From contig CP172318.1 in NCBI GenBank assembly GCA_044336205.1, positions 868,001 through 932,000 on the forward strand: DNA of 64,000 nt. The letters are read 5' to 3'. Positions 24,809 to 33,108 of this stretch are shown one piece after another. The translations under genes and the position numbers were made by a program. This stretch comes from Ruoffia sp044336205 (GTDB lineage Bacteria; Bacillota; Bacilli; Lactobacillales; Aerococcaceae). Numbering within the stretch: position 1 is the stretch's first letter; the number at the start of each line of letters is the position of its first letter. The notes under the pieces are model-generated. The model was not told the origin of the DNA. It saw only the letters and a list, made by a program, of their open reading frames with translations, and ran no database searches.

Positions 24809-26185
24809 TTATTGTGAAAAATAATTCGTTAGTCCGTTTACAATCGAATCAGCTAAACTGTTAAGATACGCCTCTGAACGAATATTCTCAAGATCTATAC
24901 TATTACTCATATAACCAAGTTCCAATAGAAGATTTGGTCTCGTATTCTCACGAAGTACATAGTAATTCCCAAAAGAAACACCGTTATTAGGTAAGTGTAA
25001 TAACTCAAGTTGTTCATTGATGCTCTCAGCTAAACTAAAGTCATCTTCATTGAAGTAGTAAGTAGTAGTTCCATGCCAATCACTCACTGGTGATGCATCA
25101 AAGTGGATTGATATGAATGCATCGACTTTAGAATTATTACTTATATTAGCACGCTCATCAAGATCTACAAAAGAATCATCGAGACGTGTCTGTATTACTT
25201 CTACACCTAAATCTTCTAATTTACTTTGAAGTATTTGTGCAGTTTGTAAAGTAACATCTTTCTCGTAAGTAAGATTATCAAAACTGATGGCACCTGAGTC
25301 TTCACCACCATGACCAGCATCTATCATTATTGTCGCATTTTTTAATGAACCTGGATTAGTTGGGCCACTATGACCAAGATAATCACTCGCTAAAGCTGTG
25401 ATTCGCGTCTCTAAGTACCCTCTAATTCCATTTTCATCCTCTGCAAGATAATAATCATTACCTTCTACATCCGTGACTGTTTCAATCAGTTTAAATCTTT
25501 GATTATATTCAGGAGTATAGATAATATCTGAGTATAAGTCAGGGGCAGTCAAGAAGGCTTGATTAATTACCCGAACAAAGATGGTAGATTCAGCATTAGC
25601 TATTTCTTCATCAGAAAACTGATCATCCTCAGTAAGGGTTGGTTCTTTTTCGATAGGTTCATCTGGAATATCTTCACGGTTTATAATTTCAACCGAGCTT
25701 GTTGGAATATATCCATATTGATTATCGTAATTAACTTGCACCCAGCCATTGCTTTCAAAGTTTACAATCAAATAAGAATCGGCATTAACATTTGTCAATT
25801 GATTCGATTCGGCCGATTGTTCTGAATATATAGGAGAAGCGGTAAGCATATGTGCGGCTATATTTTGGTCAGAGGTTAAGCTTTCACTTTGAATCAACCA
25901 TAATGGTAACCATCCCTCTGTCACACCGTTGTAGCGAACTTCCGCCCAGCCGTTTTTTTCCGACAGTGTATGTAGTATGGACTCAGATTCTATCGTTTCG
26001 ATAGCTTGTGAGTTTGTTGCAGGTTGGCTCCTAAGAATAACACGCTCTTTATTAATAACAATAATATCACCTGTAGTTAGCGAGAGCACCGCTATACTAC
26101 TTAAAAGAATTAATAACAATGTAATAAAAGGCGGAAAATACCGTTTTGTATATAATCTCTTTAAGAACTTACTAAATGTTTCGAT
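24809..26185 (-). CDS. N-acetylmuramoyl-L-alanine amidase with SH3b domains (LytH-like)
   Basis: Membrane-anchored wall amidase cutting between MurNAc and L-Ala. A basic cytoplasmic segment (KFLKRLYTKRYF) and one hydrophobic helix lead, followed by two bacterial SH3-like domains, a linker and a third SH3-like segment. The Amidase_3 domain has zinc ligands His (IDAGHGG), Glu (LTYEKD) and His (SIHFDAS), and the catalytic Glu in LLLELGYMSN. The neighbourhood (dtd and hisS) is that of S. aureus lytH and B. subtilis yrvJ. The start is uncertain: a Shine-Dalgarno-like GGGGGGA at about 26191-26197 precedes an in-frame ATC (26183-26185). The first usual codon, TTG at 26119, falls inside the hydrophobic helix and has no site. 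Confidence 0.85.
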   Translation of the reverse strand: METFSKFLKRLYTKRYFPPFITLLLILLSSIAVLSLTTGDIIVINKERVILRSQPATNSQAIETIESESILHTLSEKNGWAEVRYNGVTEGWLPLWLIQSESLTSDQNIAAHMLTASPIYSEQSAESNQLTNVNADSYLIVNFESNGWVQVNYDNQYGYIPTSSVEIINREDIPDEPIEKEPTLTEDDQFSDEEIANAESTIFVRVINQAFLTAPDLYSDIIYTPEYNQRFKLIETVTDVEGNDYYLAEDENGIRGYLETRITALASDYLGHSGPTNPGSLKNATIMIDAGHGGEDSGAISFDNLTYEKDVTLQTAQILQSKLEDLGVEVIQTRLDDSFVDLDERANISNNSKVDAFISIHFDASPVSDWHGTTTYYFNEDDFSLAESINEQLELLHLPNNGVSFGNYYVLRENTRPNLLLELGYMSNSIDLENIRSEAYLNSLADSIVNGLTNYFSQ

Positions 26186-26366
26186 ATAAGTCCCCCCGTC
26201 CCATCCGTATTTAGTATATAATTAATCTCATTATATAAATGTTATGAATATAATTCAAATACCTTTAATCATTGTCACATAACAGTAATATAGTTGCTAA
26301 AAAATTGTGATGTATATCTGGAATGACATTGATAACGATTTATTAATTTATGGATGAAAAAATTAG

Positions 26367-26395
26367 TTGATTAAATTTAAATTAGACTCTATAAT
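26367..26395 (+). promoter_or_regulatory. Promoter of the hisS leader
   Basis: TTGATT at 26367-26372, 17 bp, TATAAT at 26390-26395. Confidence 0.75.
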
Positions 26396-26401
26396 AGAGA
26401 T

Positions 26402-26634
26402 GAACTTAGGAAAATCTATGAAGTAGACAAGTATAACCGAAACTATAGAGACTTCTCATAACGGTGAAAGAGAAGAAAGGTTAGAAGACACTATGGAGAT
26501 GGATAATGAAAAGTTATCCCGCTAATCGCGTTACAATTACAAGGTAATATTTATTCAAAGATTACAAAATTAGGTGGTACCACGTTTTTTTCAACGTCCT
26601 ATGGCTATACATTAGCTATAGGGCTTTTTTATTT
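26402..26634 (+). promoter_or_regulatory. T-box riboswitch, histidine type, controlling hisS-aspS
   Basis: Leader RNA that reads uncharged tRNA. The T-box core AGGTGGTACCACG at 26572-26584 pairs with the tRNA acceptor end. A CAC at 26489-26491 (AGAAGACACTATGG) in the stem I region is the likely His specifier. The competing terminator is CCTATGGCTA (26598-26607) with TAGCTATAGG (26613-26622), then six T. hisS starts 16 bases later. Binding of uncharged tRNA-His should favour the antiterminator and expression of hisS and the coupled aspS. Confidence 0.85.
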
Positions 26635-26649
26635 AATGGAGGCGAAAGT

Positions 26650-27972
26650 ATGATAAAGAAACCAAAGGGAACTGAAGATATTCTCCCAGTAAACATTAAT
26701 AAATGGCAATATGTCGAAGATATTGCACGCTCTGTAATGGCTTCATACAATTTTTCGGAGATAAGAACACCATTATTTGAAGCATTTGAATTATTCCAAC
26801 GTTCGGTGGGTGATACAACTGATATTGTATCTAAAGAGATGTATGATTTTTATGACAAGGGTGATCGTCATATAGCACTTCGCCCAGAAGGAACAGCTCC
26901 GATTGTTAGAGCTTTTATTGAACACAAATTATTCGGACCAGAGCATCCACAACCTTTAAAGGTATTCTATTTAGAACCGATGTTCAGATATGAAAGACCA
27001 CAGGCGGGGAGACAAAGGCAATTTCACCAACTAGGGATTGAAGTGTTTGGAAGTACCAATCCTGCAACAGATGCTGAAGGAATAGCTTTAGCTATGGATT
27101 TCTTTGAAGAATTAGGGTTAGATAATTTGACCTTACACATTAATTCATTAGGAAAACCAGAAGAAAGACAGACTTATCGGGATGCCTTAGTTGAATATTT
27201 TGAACCCATTAAGGATCAACTGAGCGCTGATTCACAACGTCGTCTAGAAGACAATCCTATGAGAATTATTGATTCAAAGGATAAAGTTGATATTAAACTA
27301 GTCCAAAATGCCCCAATAATTTTAGATTTCTTAGGTGAAGAAAGTAAAGCGCATTTTGAAAAGGTTCAAGAACTACTCAATCAATTGGATATTCCATTTG
27401 AGGTTACTCCTTCGATAGTTAGAGGGCTAGACTATTATCAAGATACAATTTTTGAAATATTAGTAACTGATAATTCAATTGGTGCCCAATCTACCATTTG
27501 TGGTGGTGGGCGCTATGACGGGCTAGTAGAACAATTAGGTGGGCCACAGACACCTGGATTTGGATTTGGAATTGGCTTAGAAAGATTATTAATTACCATG
27601 GATGCTCAAAGAGTTGAAATTCCCGAAGAAGAAGGATTAGATCTTTTTGTATTGAATATGGGAGAAATTGCAAACGGTATGACTTTACAACTTGTACAAG
27701 CAGCTCGCCAAGATGGGCTAAGTGCAGACCGCGATTATTTAAATCGTAGTATGAAGTCACAATTTAAGACAGCTGATAAGCTAAATGCCAAAGTGACCAT
27801 CGTTATCGGCGATCAAGAAGTAGAGAGTAAAATGATTCAGCTTAAACATAAAGAATCTGGAAAACAAATTAGTGTTCATTTTGATGAATTAATCAATGAT
27901 TTTATGGCGTTTTATCGCAAGTTAACTGTTGATACATCAGCAATTGATAAATATTTTGGAGGAACATATTAA
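26650..27972 (+). CDS. hisS: Histidyl-tRNA synthetase
   Basis: Class II synthetase charging tRNA-His. Motif 1 lies around EIRTPLFEAFELF, motif 2 is FRYERPQAGRQRQFHQLGIE, and the His-specific motifs are RPEGTAPI, RGLDYYQDT and GGGRYDGL. Motif 3 is GFGFGIGLERLL, and a C-terminal anticodon-binding domain follows. The length of 440 residues is slightly above the usual 420-430. The start is ATG 26650, with a GGAGGCGAAAG ribosome binding site directly after the T-box terminator. Its stop codon shares a base with the aspS start. Confidence 0.96.
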   Translation: MIKKPKGTEDILPVNINKWQYVEDIARSVMASYNFSEIRTPLFEAFELFQRSVGDTTDIVSKEMYDFYDKGDRHIALRPEGTAPIVRAFIEHKLFGPEHPQPLKVFYLEPMFRYERPQAGRQRQFHQLGIEVFGSTNPATDAEGIALAMDFFEELGLDNLTLHINSLGKPEERQTYRDALVEYFEPIKDQLSADSQRRLEDNPMRIIDSKDKVDIKLVQNAPIILDFLGEESKAHFEKVQELLNQLDIPFEVTPSIVRGLDYYQDTIFEILVTDNSIGAQSTICGGGRYDGLVEQLGGPQTPGFGFGIGLERLLITMDAQRVEIPEEEGLDLFVLNMGEIANGMTLQLVQAARQDGLSADRDYLNRSMKSQFKTADKLNAKVTIVIGDQEVESKMIQLKHKESGKQISVHFDELINDFMAFYRKLTVDTSAIDKYFGGTY

Positions 27973-29750
27973 TGAAGAAAAGAACAATTTATTCAGGACT
28001 TGTTAATGAGTCTTTAGTTAATGAAGAAATTACCTTAAAAGGTTGGGTGCAAAAACGTCGTGACTTAGGTGGAGTTATTTTTCTTGATTTAAGAGATAGA
28101 GAGGGCTTTACTCAAGTTGTCTTCAACGCTCAATATATTCCTGAACAAATGGAAGAAGCAGACCACTTAAGAAGTGAGTATGTTGTTGAAGTAACTGGAA
28201 CATTACAACGTCGCGCACCAGAACAAGTGAATCCTAAAATTCCAACAGGCGAATTTGAGTTAATGGCAAAGGAATTAGTTGTTCACGCTAAAAGTAAAAC
28301 ACCACCTATCTATGTTGATGATGAATCAGATATTGATGAGGAAGTGAGACTACGTAATCGTGTGATTGACCTACGTCGTCCTAAAATGTTTAATAACTTA
28401 AGATTACGTCACCAAGTTACAAAAACAATTAGAGAGTTTTTAGATAATTTAGATTTTATTGATGTAGAAACGCCATATTTAACTAAATCAACTCCAGAGG
28501 GAGCTCGAGATTTCTTAGTACCTACACGTAATAATTCAGGTCATTTCTATGCATTGCCACAATCGCCACAATTGTTCAAGCAATTACTTATGGGTGCAGG
28601 AATTGATAGATACTACCAAATTGTTCGTTGTTTCCGTGATGAAGATTTACGTGGTGATCGTCAACCAGAATTTACTCAAGTTGATATTGAGACAAGCTTT
28701 TTAGAACAAGAGGAAATTCAAGATTTCACTGAAAAAATGTTAAAAGCTGTAGTGAAAGCAACTAAAGGCGTTGAGTTAACAGATGATTTCCCTGTTATGA
28801 CTTATCAATATGCAATGGATAACTACGGTAGTGATAAGCCTGATATTCGTTTTGAAATGAAACTTGTTGATTTATCTGACTTCGCTAAAGAATCTGAATT
28901 TGGTGTATTCAAAGGAGCCGTAGAAAAAGGTGGGCAAGTTAAAGCTATTAACTTAAAAGGGCTTGCTGATGAATATACTCGTAAAACAGCAGATGAACTA
29001 ATTAACATTGTCAAACCATATGGAGCAAAAGGTCTAGCTTGGACAAAAGTTTCTGAAGAGGGATTTAATGGCCCAATCGCTAAATTCTTCTCATCTGAAG
29101 AAGATTATAATTACCTAACTAACGCTTTAGATGCTACAATTGGCGATATTATCTTCTTTGTAGCGGATACACGCGAGGTTGTAGCAAATTCACTTGGCGC
29201 GTTGCGTATGCACTTAGCGAACAAACATAAACTATATGATGAGTCGGAATTAGCCTTCTTATGGGTTGTAGATTGGCCATTATTAGAGTTTGACGAAGAA
29301 AGTGGACGTTATGTAGCTATGCACCACCCATTCACCTCACCACAAAATAAAGATATTCAAGCACTAATGTCTAAGCCTGAAGAGGCCCTTGCCAATGCTT
29401 ATGATATTGTCCTAAATGGTTATGAGATTGGTGGAGGAAGTATCCGTATCCATAATCGTGACATGCAAGAAGAAATGTTTAAATTATTAGGCTTTACACA
29501 AGAAGAAGCTCATAATCAATTTGGATTTTTACTTGATGCTTTAGAGTATGGATTCCCACCTCACGGAGGAATTGCATTAGGGTTAGACCGATTAGTTATG
29601 ATTTTAGCTAACGAGCCTAATATCCGTGAAGTCATAGCGTTTCCGAAAACAGGTCGCGGCATAGACTTAATGTCTCAAGCACCAAGTACAGTAAGCAATG
29701 ATCAATTAAGAGAATTACACTTATCTATTAAAGAGAACAAGAGTAAATAA
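27972..29750 (+). CDS. aspS: Aspartyl-tRNA synthetase
   Basis: Class IIb synthetase of the bacterial type. An N-terminal OB anticodon-binding domain (residues 1-110) contains GWVQKRRDLGGVIFLDLRDR. The catalytic core has motif 2 FRDEDLRGDRQPEFTQVD, the bacterial GAD insert (about 290-410), and motif 3 GIALGLDRLVMIL. At 592 residues it is full size. The start ATG shares its first base with the last base of the hisS TAA, so expression is coupled to hisS and controlled by the His T-box. Discriminating versus non-discriminating activity is not readable here; no gatCAB genes are in the window. Confidence 0.96.
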   Translation: MKKRTIYSGLVNESLVNEEITLKGWVQKRRDLGGVIFLDLRDREGFTQVVFNAQYIPEQMEEADHLRSEYVVEVTGTLQRRAPEQVNPKIPTGEFELMAKELVVHAKSKTPPIYVDDESDIDEEVRLRNRVIDLRRPKMFNNLRLRHQVTKTIREFLDNLDFIDVETPYLTKSTPEGARDFLVPTRNNSGHFYALPQSPQLFKQLLMGAGIDRYYQIVRCFRDEDLRGDRQPEFTQVDIETSFLEQEEIQDFTEKMLKAVVKATKGVELTDDFPVMTYQYAMDNYGSDKPDIRFEMKLVDLSDFAKESEFGVFKGAVEKGGQVKAINLKGLADEYTRKTADELINIVKPYGAKGLAWTKVSEEGFNGPIAKFFSSEEDYNYLTNALDATIGDIIFFVADTREVVANSLGALRMHLANKHKLYDESELAFLWVVDWPLLEFDEESGRYVAMHHPFTSPQNKDIQALMSKPEEALANAYDIVLNGYEIGGGSIRIHNRDMQEEMFKLLGFTQEEAHNQFGFLLDALEYGFPPHGGIALGLDRLVMILANEPNIREVIAFPKTGRGIDLMSQAPSTVSNDQLRELHLSIKENKSK

Positions 29751-29780
29751 GCAGACTAATTAATATAAGGAATGAGATAA

Positions 29781-30677
29781 ATGTTATTAGGATCACATGT
29801 TTCGCTTAAAGGTAAAGATATGTTGTTAGGATCTGCACAGGAAGCTGCTTCCTATGGAAGCAATGTATTCATGGTTTATACTGGTGCACCTCAAAATACT
29901 CGTAGAAAAGAAGTTTCTACCTTCAGAGTCGAAGAAGCTAAAGAATTTATGGATCAAAATAATATCGAATTCTTTACGGTTCACGCACCTTATATCGTTA
30001 ACTTAGCCAATACAACAAAAGAAGGTTATCATGAATTTGCCATGCAATTTCTAAGAGAAGAAGTTGAACGAGTTGAAGCTATTGGTGCTAATCAGATTAC
30101 TCTACATCCAGGCTCCCATGTTGGAGCGGGTGTAGATGCCGGTATCTCTCAAATTATCACTGGTTTGGATGGTATTTTGACTAGAGAACAAATCCCTCAA
30201 ATTGCTTTAGAAACGATGGCCGGAAAAGGGACTGAGTTAGGGAGAACTTTCGAGGAATTAGCACGAATCATTGATGGCGTAATATTTAATGAAAAACTAT
30301 CAATTACACTTGATACCTGCCATATCTATGATGCCGGCTATGATATTGTCAATGACTTAGATGGTGTATTGAATGAGTTTGATAAGATAATTGGTTTAGA
30401 CCGTTTGAAAGTTATACATATTAATGATTCTAAAAATACTTTTAAGAGCCATAAAGATCGCCATGAAAATATTGGGCAAGGTTCGATTGGTTTTGATGTA
30501 TTGAATTCAATAGTTCATCATCCACAATTGAAAGAGATTCCTAAAATACTTGAAACACCTTGGGTGCCAAAAGCTAAAAATGACAAACAAAAATTAGCGC
30601 CTTATAAATTCGAGATTGAAATGTTCAAAAATAACCAATTCGATGAAAATCTTATTGAGAAGATTTTGAACCAGTAA
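29781..30677 (+). CDS. nfo: Endonuclease IV (AP endonuclease)
   Basis: Zinc-dependent enzyme that cuts DNA 5' to abasic sites in base-excision repair. The family's zinc ligands are visible in order: FTVHAPY, ITLHPGSHVG, ALETMAGKG, TLDTCHIYDAGYD, VIHINDSK, DRHENIGQG and ILETPW. The length of 298 residues is typical. ATG 29781 follows AAGGAATGAG. It is 30 bases behind aspS and may be cotranscribed. A symmetric terminator separates it from ppsR. Confidence 0.94.
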   Translation: MLLGSHVSLKGKDMLLGSAQEAASYGSNVFMVYTGAPQNTRRKEVSTFRVEEAKEFMDQNNIEFFTVHAPYIVNLANTTKEGYHEFAMQFLREEVERVEAIGANQITLHPGSHVGAGVDAGISQIITGLDGILTREQIPQIALETMAGKGTELGRTFEELARIIDGVIFNEKLSITLDTCHIYDAGYDIVNDLDGVLNEFDKIIGLDRLKVIHINDSKNTFKSHKDRHENIGQGSIGFDVLNSIVHHPQLKEIPKILETPWVPKAKNDKQKLAPYKFEIEMFKNNQFDENLIEKILNQ

Positions 30678-30694
30678 ATCTTAGTATGAAAAAT

Positions 30695-30737
30695 AAAAAA
30701 TCGAACTTTTTACATAATGTAAGAAGTTCGATTTTTT
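30695..30737 (+). terminator. Bidirectional terminator between nfo and ppsR
   Basis: AAAAAATCGAACTT (30695-30708) pairs with AAGTTCGATTTTTT (30724-30737). It serves both converging genes. Confidence 0.9.
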
Positions 30738-30743
30738 AATTAA

Positions 30744-31565
30744 TTAAAATTTTTGTGGTAAACTCATTTTTTCGATGACAATTGATGCCGATTCTTCTAT
30801 ACTTCGATCAGCAACATTAATAACAGGACATCCTAATTCTGCATATAATTTATGGGCATACTCTAACTCTTCATTTACACGGTTCTTAGAAGCATATTTA
30901 GAACCAGGACCTAAACCGTATTCTTTCATTCGTGATTCACGATGTTTGTTAATAACGGTGAGACTATTAGTTAGTCCAACAATTTTTTTCGAATCGATTT
31001 CATAAAGGATGGGTGTAATTTCTTTTTCTGGTATTAACGGCAAGTTAGCAACTTTATAACCTAATGTTCCAAGATACATACTTAAAGGTGTCTTCCCAGT
31101 ACGTGATATACCTAACAGTACAATTTCAGCTTCTCTAAGACCTTTAGGGTCTTGCCCATCATCATAGGCCATACAAAATTCCATAGCTTTGATTCTTTCA
31201 AAGTATTCATCTGAAAGTTCATATTGAGCTCCAGTAATTTCTGAAGGTTCTGTATTTAATCTTCGTGCAATTTCAAGTGTGAAAGGTTGAATTAAGTTGT
31301 AGCAGATTAAACCTGTTTTAACACAGAACTTTTCTGCATATTTAGCTAAGTCATTGTCAACGATAGTCATGAAGATAAGACCGTCATGTTCATAAGCATC
31401 TTCAAGAATCGTATGTAAAGTAGATTGATTTGAAATGAAGGTATATTTATGCAATACTGTAGTAATATTAGGGAACTGAACTAAAGAAGCTTTTGCGACT
31501 TTCTGTGCAGTTTCACCAATTGAATCTGATAAGATATAATAATGTAAAGTAGTTTTATTCTCCAT
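30744..31565 (-). CDS. ppsR: Pyruvate, phosphate dikinase regulatory protein (DUF299)
   Basis: Bifunctional ADP-dependent kinase and Pi-dependent pyrophosphorylase that inactivates and reactivates PPDK by threonine phosphorylation. It carries the DUF299 signatures: YILSDSIGETAQKVAKA at the N-terminus and the unusual P-loop GISRTGKTPLS at about 152-162, then PLIPEKEI. The length of 273 residues is normal. The start ATG at 31565 has a GGGGGAAATTTA site. B. subtilis YqfL is the homologue. The target dikinase is not in the window, and its presence in the genome is assumed from this gene. Confidence 0.92.
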   Translation of the reverse strand: MENKTTLHYYILSDSIGETAQKVAKASLVQFPNITTVLHKYTFISNQSTLHTILEDAYEHDGLIFMTIVDNDLAKYAEKFCVKTGLICYNLIQPFTLEIARRLNTEPSEITGAQYELSDEYFERIKAMEFCMAYDDGQDPKGLREAEIVLLGISRTGKTPLSMYLGTLGYKVANLPLIPEKEITPILYEIDSKKIVGLTNSLTVINKHRESRMKEYGLGPGSKYASKNRVNEELEYAHKLYAELGCPVINVADRSIEESASIVIEKMSLPQKF

Positions 31566-31625
31566 TAAATTTCCCCCTATTTGTTACTCAATCATAGCAC
31601 AAAATCATAAAGGAGACGAATTGAA

Positions 31626-32078
31626 ATGATTCAAGAAACAATTTCCCAAGTCACTCATGAAAAGATTGAAGATGCCCTAAAAAGACTAAAAGAATCTGGT
31701 TTTAAAAATACCAAAAGAAGACAAGAAATATTGCAGATATTTGCCTTGAATGACCGCTACATAAGTGCACAAGAGGTACACGAACAATTATCTGAGATAT
31801 ACCCAACTATGAGTTACAATACAACGTATCGTAATATATATGATTTTTGTGAAACGGGTATTTTAGAATCAACTGAATATAATCAAGAACAACGGTTTAG
31901 AATGAATTGTTTAAAGCATGACCATCACCATCATCACTTTATTTGCACTCAATGCGGAATGACTATTCCTATTGCTGCTTGTCCAATGGAAACGGTAAGT
32001 TTTTCAGATGCTTTAGCGGATGTCGAAGTGCAAAGTCATCGTTTTGAAATATTCGGCTTATGTGGTAGTTGTAAATAA
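31626..32078 (+). CDS. zur: Fur-family zinc uptake regulator (Zur-like)
   Basis: Metal-responsive repressor. The N-terminal winged helix (residues 14-85) contains TYRNIYDFCETGILES. The dimerisation/metal domain has a histidine run HDHHHHH (98-104) and two CxxC pairs, Cys107/Cys110 and Cys146/Cys149, which hold structural zinc. HHHHHFICTQCG and IAACPME resemble B. subtilis Zur (YqfV) more than PerR or Fur, so a zinc role is likely but not proven. ATG 31626 follows AAAGGAGACGA. It diverges from ppsR. A ZIP-type metal transporter gene lies far downstream at 58.6 kb, with no visible shared operator. Confidence 0.8.
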   Translation: MIQETISQVTHEKIEDALKRLKESGFKNTKRRQEILQIFALNDRYISAQEVHEQLSEIYPTMSYNTTYRNIYDFCETGILESTEYNQEQRFRMNCLKHDHHHHHFICTQCGMTIPIAACPMETVSFSDALADVEVQSHRFEIFGLCGSCK

Positions 32079-32165
32079 TTCGATTATTAATCAAATAATT
32101 AATCTAATGACAAAGTTATATGATCCAAAACAATATAAAAAAGTAGTATTTATTTCCATATTACC

Positions 32166-32194
32166 TTGCAAATACAATATTCTTTGATTATAAT
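32166..32194 (+). promoter_or_regulatory. rpsU promoter
   Basis: TTGCAA at 32166-32171, 17 bp, TATAAT at 32189-32194. This is a strong sigma-A promoter, fitting a ribosomal protein gene. Confidence 0.78.
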
Positions 32195-32263
32195 ATTTAG
32201 AGAACTTTATTATTTTTGAAAAGAAATAATAGGTCAGTAAAGCTTGGGAGGAGGGGATTCATA

Positions 32264-32437
32264 ATGTCTAAAACAGTAGTTCGTGATAACGAATCATTAG
32301 AAGACGCTCTTCGTCGCTTTAAGCGAGATGTTTCAAAAACAGGTACTTTAAGAGAAGCTCGTAAACGTGAATTTTACGAAAAACCAAGTGTTAAACGTAA
32401 GAAAAAATCTGAAGCAGCTCGTAAGAGAAAATTCTAA
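32264..32437 (+). CDS. rpsU: Ribosomal protein S21
   Basis: Small basic 30S protein near the mRNA exit. The 57-residue product starts MSKTVVRDNESLEDALRRFK, with a conserved RKREFYEKPSVKRKKKSEAA C-terminus rich in Lys and Arg. The ATG at 32264 has GGGAGGAGGGG upstream; the frame is open to 32216 but the earlier part is leader. yqeY follows after 21 bases, the rpsU-yqeY order conserved in Firmicutes. Confidence 0.97.
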   Translation: MSKTVVRDNESLEDALRRFKRDVSKTGTLREARKREFYEKPSVKRKKKSEAARKRKF

Positions 32438-32458
32438 TTAACAGATAGGTGAGGCGAA

Positions 32459-32902
32459 ATGTCACTAACTGATCGAATTAATCAAGATGTCAAAGAAGCG
32501 ATGAAGGCTAGAGATAAGGATACTTTAAAAGTAATCCGAATGTTAAAAGCAGGATTACAAAAAGAGCAATTGGAACATTCTGAACCATTAACTGATGAGG
32601 AAGAATTGACCATCATTACTCGTGAATTAAAGCAACGAAAAGATTCTTTAGCTGAATTCGAAAAGGCTGGACGTCAAGACTTAGTTGAAGAAGTCACTGC
32701 TGAAATAGCAATTGTTGAACGCTATTTACCAGAACAGTTAACTGAAGAAGAAGTTGAATCAAAAATTAAATCAATTATTGATGATATTGGCGCGAGTTCT
32801 TCAGCAGATTTTGGGAAAGTTATGGGTAAAGCCATGGCAGAACTTAAAGGTCAAGCTGATGGTAAAGTTGTCAACAGTATCACAAAAAAATTATTAGGTT
32901 AA
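32459..32902 (+). CDS. yqeY: GatB/YqeY domain protein
   Basis: Stand-alone homologue of the C-terminal tRNA-binding tail of GatB. The 147-residue helical protein has the family pattern: an N-terminal KEAMKARDKDTLKVIRMLKA, the central TDEEELTIITRELKQRKDSL, AEIAIVERYLPEQLTEEE, and a terminal domain with FGKVMGKAMAELKGQADGK. A role in tRNA-linked metabolism is inferred from GatB; no enzymatic activity is established. ATG 32459 follows AGGTGAGG. It is cotranscribed with rpsU and closed by a terminator. Confidence 0.92.
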   Translation: MSLTDRINQDVKEAMKARDKDTLKVIRMLKAGLQKEQLEHSEPLTDEEELTIITRELKQRKDSLAEFEKAGRQDLVEEVTAEIAIVERYLPEQLTEEEVESKIKSIIDDIGASSSADFGKVMGKAMAELKGQADGKVVNSITKKLLG

Positions 32903-32938
32903 GCTAAATAAGTTTAAGTTTAACATAGTTAATATTAT

Positions 32939-32980
32939 GCCTCTGTAATCATTGATAAAATGATTGCAGAGGCTATTTAT
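32939..32980 (+). terminator. Terminator after rpsU-yqeY
   Basis: GCCTCTG pairs with CAGAGGC and AATCATT with AATGATT, with a one-base bulge on each arm, followed by an AT-rich tail. Confidence 0.75.
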
Positions 32981-33108
32981 TTATAAATTAATTCATGCTG
33001 TGTATAATTAAATGAAATATATAATTAAACATAGGACTAAAGTTCATTTTTCTGTATTTTTATGTTAATCTTTACTTAATTAATATGAATACTAAAGGAG
33101 CGTATTTT

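Noticed and set aside
26192..26215. A mini-ORF starting at an ATG (MGRGDLYRNI) upstream of the amidase as a leader peptide
   Set aside because: It overlaps the amidase frame, has no ribosome site of its own, and no attenuator structure follows.
32216..32263. A 16-residue N-terminal extension of S21
   Set aside because: The strong GGGAGGAGGGG ribosome site lies inside it and the family starts at the ATG at 32264.
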